Positions 17,322-19,272 of a DNA stretch of 19,272 nucleotides are shown in pieces (the first letter of the stretch is position 1; every line of letters starts with the position of its first letter). A model generated the notes under the pieces. That model worked only from the letters and a program-made list of their open reading frames with translations, was not told the origin of the DNA and made no database searches. Source of the DNA: Planococcaceae bacterium UBA3370 (GTDB taxonomy: Bacteria > Bacillota > Bacilli > Bacillales_A > Planococcaceae); contig DEQI01000194.1 of assembly GCA_002360295.1 (NCBI GenBank), forward strand, positions 3,155 through 22,426, written 5' to 3'. The position numbers were made by a program, and so were the translations under genes.

Positions 17322-17453
17322 ATGAATAAAATAGTTCTTCAGCTAAACACAAGTGACCTTTTTAATAAAGCGTTCGTGGATTAGTATGGAGCTATCGTGA
17401 TTCCTTGGGGATTAGCACTAAAAGAAACGAAGAAACGCATTAGCATTTTATAA
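17322..17453 (+). pseudogene. possible decayed small ORF between ytoI and ytkL
   Basis: From ATG 17322 a frame runs 43 codons to TAA at 17451, broken by one in-frame TAG at 17382-17384. The halves read MNKIVLQLNTSDLFNKAFVD and YGAIVIPWGLALKETKKRI. The composition is protein-like, but there is no ribosome binding site and I do not recognise the family. It may be a gene remnant or chance. Nothing else coding is visible in the 292-bp gap. Confidence 0.2.
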
Positions 17454-17458
17454 CAACT

Positions 17459-17487
17459 GTAGACAAAGTCTTTTTGACTTTGCCTAC
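17459..17487 (-). terminator. stem-loop after ytkL, probable weak terminator
   Basis: On the minus strand GTAGGCAAAGTC pairs with GACTTTGTCTAC (12 pairs, one G-U) around five A, 13 bases after the ytkL stop codon. The following sequence AGTTGTTAT is only mildly T-rich. The wobble favours the minus strand. Confidence 0.5.
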
Positions 17488-17500
17488 GAACGGATATTTT

Positions 17501-18181
17501 TTATAATTGAACATACTCCCCTGCCTTTAATATTTGAACATCTGCCCCTTCTACTAACTGAGCAAACTTTTGCGGATCTTGCTCGATTGGTGGGAATGTA
17601 TTGTAGTGAATGGGTACAACAATTTTAGGTTTTAGCAAGGAAACTGCATATGCAGCATCTTCCGGACCCATCGTAAAATTGTCGCCAATCGGTAAAAAGG
17701 CTACATCAATAGGATGACGCTCTCCTATCAGCTTCATATCTCCAAATAAAGCTGTATCACCCGCATGGTAAATTGTGAGTCCTTCAGCCATAAATAAAAT
17801 TCCACCAGGCATCCCCGTATAAATGATTTCATTTTGCTCTGTCACATACGACGAACCGTGGAAGGCTTGAGTAAACTTCACTTTACCAAAATCAAACTCT
17901 TTGGCACCACCGATATGCATTGGATGCACATTCACACCCTGCCAGCCTAAATAATTGGCTAGTTCATTAGGAGCCACTACTAATGTTCCGCTTGCTTTAG
18001 AGATTTCAACGGTATCTCCTACATGATCATTATGACCGTGCGTTAGTAAGATGACATCTGGCTTTTGCTCCTCCACCGTTAGATCTGTTACATTATTCCC
18101 ACGAATAAAAGGATCAATTAATATGGTTTTGTTATTTGTTACAATTTTGACAACGGAATGCCCGTGATACGAAATTTGCAT
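17501..18181 (-). CDS. ytkL: metal-dependent hydrolase, metallo-beta-lactamase fold (YtkL / UPF0173)
   Basis: A 226-residue member of the UPF0173 metal-dependent hydrolase family. Metal ligands seen: H48, H50, D52 and H53 in THGHNDH, H108 (AFHGSS) or H139 (YHAGDT), D142, and H192 (PIHYNTFPP). The DPF motif near residue 23 and GHSVVKI at the N-terminus are typical. The fold is clear, but the natural substrate is not known to me; relatives include L-ascorbate-6-phosphate lactonase-like and phosphodiesterase enzymes. The ATG at 18181 follows GGGGG, a weaker site than those of the neighbours. Divergent from the dipeptidase gene with 108 bases between. Confidence 0.93.
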   Translation of the reverse strand: MQISYHGHSVVKIVTNNKTILIDPFIRGNNVTDLTVEEQKPDVILLTHGHNDHVGDTVEISKASGTLVVAPNELANYLGWQGVNVHPMHIGGAKEFDFGKVKFTQAFHGSSYVTEQNEIIYTGMPGGILFMAEGLTIYHAGDTALFGDMKLIGERHPIDVAFLPIGDNFTMGPEDAAYAVSLLKPKIVVPIHYNTFPPIEQDPQKFAQLVEGADVQILKAGEYVQL

Positions 18182-18289
18182 TAAAAAACCCCCATAACAA
18201 AATTTATTTTCACTAACTGTATTCGCTACAACTGTTATTTTCCCTTTTTTTTGATATGCTTAAAGAGCAAAAAATGAGGAGGAATTGTA

Positions 18290-19272
18290 ATGAATAAAAT
18301 TCAACAATTACAGAGCTTTTTACAACAAACGAATACAGATGCTGCATTTATTACAACACCTGACAATGTCTTTTACTTTTCTAACTTTAATAGTGATCCA
18401 CATGAACGTTTATTAGGAGTCGTTGTATTTAAAGAACAAGCACCATTTTTAATTTGTCCAAAAATGGAAGTACCTGATGCTAAGGCTGCTGGTTGGAATT
18501 ATGATGTCATTGGACATGCCGATACGGATAATGCCTGGGAAGTACTTGTTAATAAAATTCAAGCGTGTGGTGTCAGCATTTCAAAAATGGCCATTGAAAA
18601 AGCGCATTTAACTGTAGAACGTCTTGAAGCATTACAAAGTTTTTATCCAAATGTTATGTTTGATCGTTTAGATGACAAAATAAACGACATGCGCGTCATT
18701 AAAGATGAAACAGAGCTTGAAAAAATGCGTGAAGCGGCTAAATTAGCTGACTACGCTGTCCAAGTTGGCTGTGATGCGATTGCAGAAGGTAAAACAGAAA
18801 TGGATATTTTAAATGAGATTGAATCTGCCATCAAAGCAAAAGGCTATGCGATGAGCTTTGATACAATGGTACTAGCAGGTGAAAAATCAGCATCTCCTCA
18901 CGGTACACCTGGAGACCGTAAAATTAAACGAGGCGATATGATTTTATTTGACCTAGGCGTTATTTATGAAGGTTACTGCTCAGATATTACACGTACAGTT
19001 GCATTCGGAGAAGTGAGTGAAGCACAGAAAGATATTTATAACACTGTGCGTAAAGCTAATGAGGAGGCTATTGCCGCTGTAAAACCAGGTGTGCGCGCAT
19101 GCGATTTAGATAAGATTTCACGTGATGTCATTACAAATGCTGGCTACGGAGAGTATTTTACACACCGTCTTGGCCATGGCCTTGGTATTTCTGTTCATGA
19201 ATACCCTTCTGTTACTGGCACTAATGAAATGGCACTGAAACCTGGCATGGTATTCACTATTGAACCAGGTGT
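18290..19272 (+). CDS. Xaa-Pro dipeptidase / aminopeptidase P family (M24), partial
   Basis: Cut by the window end after 327 codons; about 35 more residues are expected from the usual length of about 363. M24 pita-bread peptidases cleave Xaa-Pro bonds with two metal ions. Seen: N-terminal creatinase-like domain (1-~130) and the catalytic domain with metal ligands D221 (FDLG), D232 (SDITRT), H296 (HRLGHGLG) and the first Glu (E325, TIEPG); H303 (SVHEYP) is the usual substrate-side His. The final Glu ligand is outside. The N-terminus (DAAFITTPDNVFYFSNF, SDPHERLLG) closely resembles B. subtilis YkvY. ATG 18290 follows GAGGAGG. Probable first gene of a plus-strand unit. Confidence 0.93.
   Translation, partial: MNKIQQLQSFLQQTNTDAAFITTPDNVFYFSNFNSDPHERLLGVVVFKEQAPFLICPKMEVPDAKAAGWNYDVIGHADTDNAWEVLVNKIQACGVSISKMAIEKAHLTVERLEALQSFYPNVMFDRLDDKINDMRVIKDETELEKMREAAKLADYAVQVGCDAIAEGKTEMDILNEIESAIKAKGYAMSFDTMVLAGEKSASPHGTPGDRKIKRGDMILFDLGVIYEGYCSDITRTVAFGEVSEAQKDIYNTVRKANEEAIAAVKPGVRACDLDKISRDVITNAGYGEYFTHRLGHGLGISVHEYPSVTGTNEMALKPGMVFTIEPG

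Noticed and set aside
18182..18289. Promoters for ytkL and the dipeptidase
   Set aside because: The 108-base divergent spacer must hold them, but only weak -10-like and -35-like sequences are visible at normal spacing, so I list none.

Overview
The window reads as a chromosomal core-metabolism segment from a low-GC Firmicute of the Bacillaceae/Planococcaceae type, most like Lysinibacillus or a close relative. The reasons are AT-rich DNA, strong AGGAGG-type ribosome binding sites, a pyruvate kinase with the extra C-terminal domain found in Bacillus, and a gene order that closely follows the mdh-icd-citZ-ytvI-fxsA/ytzA-pyk-pfkA-accA-accD-dnaE-nrnA-ytpI-ytoI-ytkL block of Bacillus subtilis. The genus is inferred from protein resemblance and synteny recalled from memory, not from a search. 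I see no prophage, transposase, CRISPR array, rRNA or tRNA.

Layout, left to right: (1) TCA cycle genes on the minus strand: citZ (citrate synthase) and icd (isocitrate dehydrogenase), then a strong terminator, a structured dispersed repeat, and mdh (malate dehydrogenase) with its own terminator. citZ has a good promoter with two cre-like (CcpA) sites. (2) ytvI (plus strand, AI-2E-family membrane protein) converges on, and overlaps the end of, an fxsA-like membrane gene. (3) Glycolysis: pfkA-pyk, with a structured untranslated leader and a terminator after pyk. (4) Start of fatty-acid synthesis: a GntR/FadR-type regulator followed closely by accD and accA. A perfect 11-bp palindrome with the core TGGTCTGACCA lies just after the putative promoter, which suggests a self-regulated regulator-accDA operon. 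(5) nrnA-dnaE (nano-RNase / DHH phosphoesterase and a DnaE-type DNA polymerase III alpha), ended by a strong terminator. (6) ytpI (plus), ytoI (minus, HTH-DRTGG-CBS-hotdog), ytkL (minus, metallo-beta-lactamase fold) and the start of an M24-family Xaa-Pro dipeptidase (plus), cut by the window end.

Together the genes carry carbon from fructose-6-phosphate (PfkA) to pyruvate (Pyk), into the TCA cycle (CitZ, Icd, Mdh) and from acetyl-CoA toward lipid (AccDA). The protein content is ordinary. The points worth a second look are the GntR-accDA operator, the replacement of the usual Arg162 by Asn in PfkA, a degenerate PHP active site in DnaE, and several structured intergenic RNAs. In these RNAs the G-U wobble pairs make the stems pair fully only as minus-strand transcripts. 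I did not find a convincing new multi-gene system.
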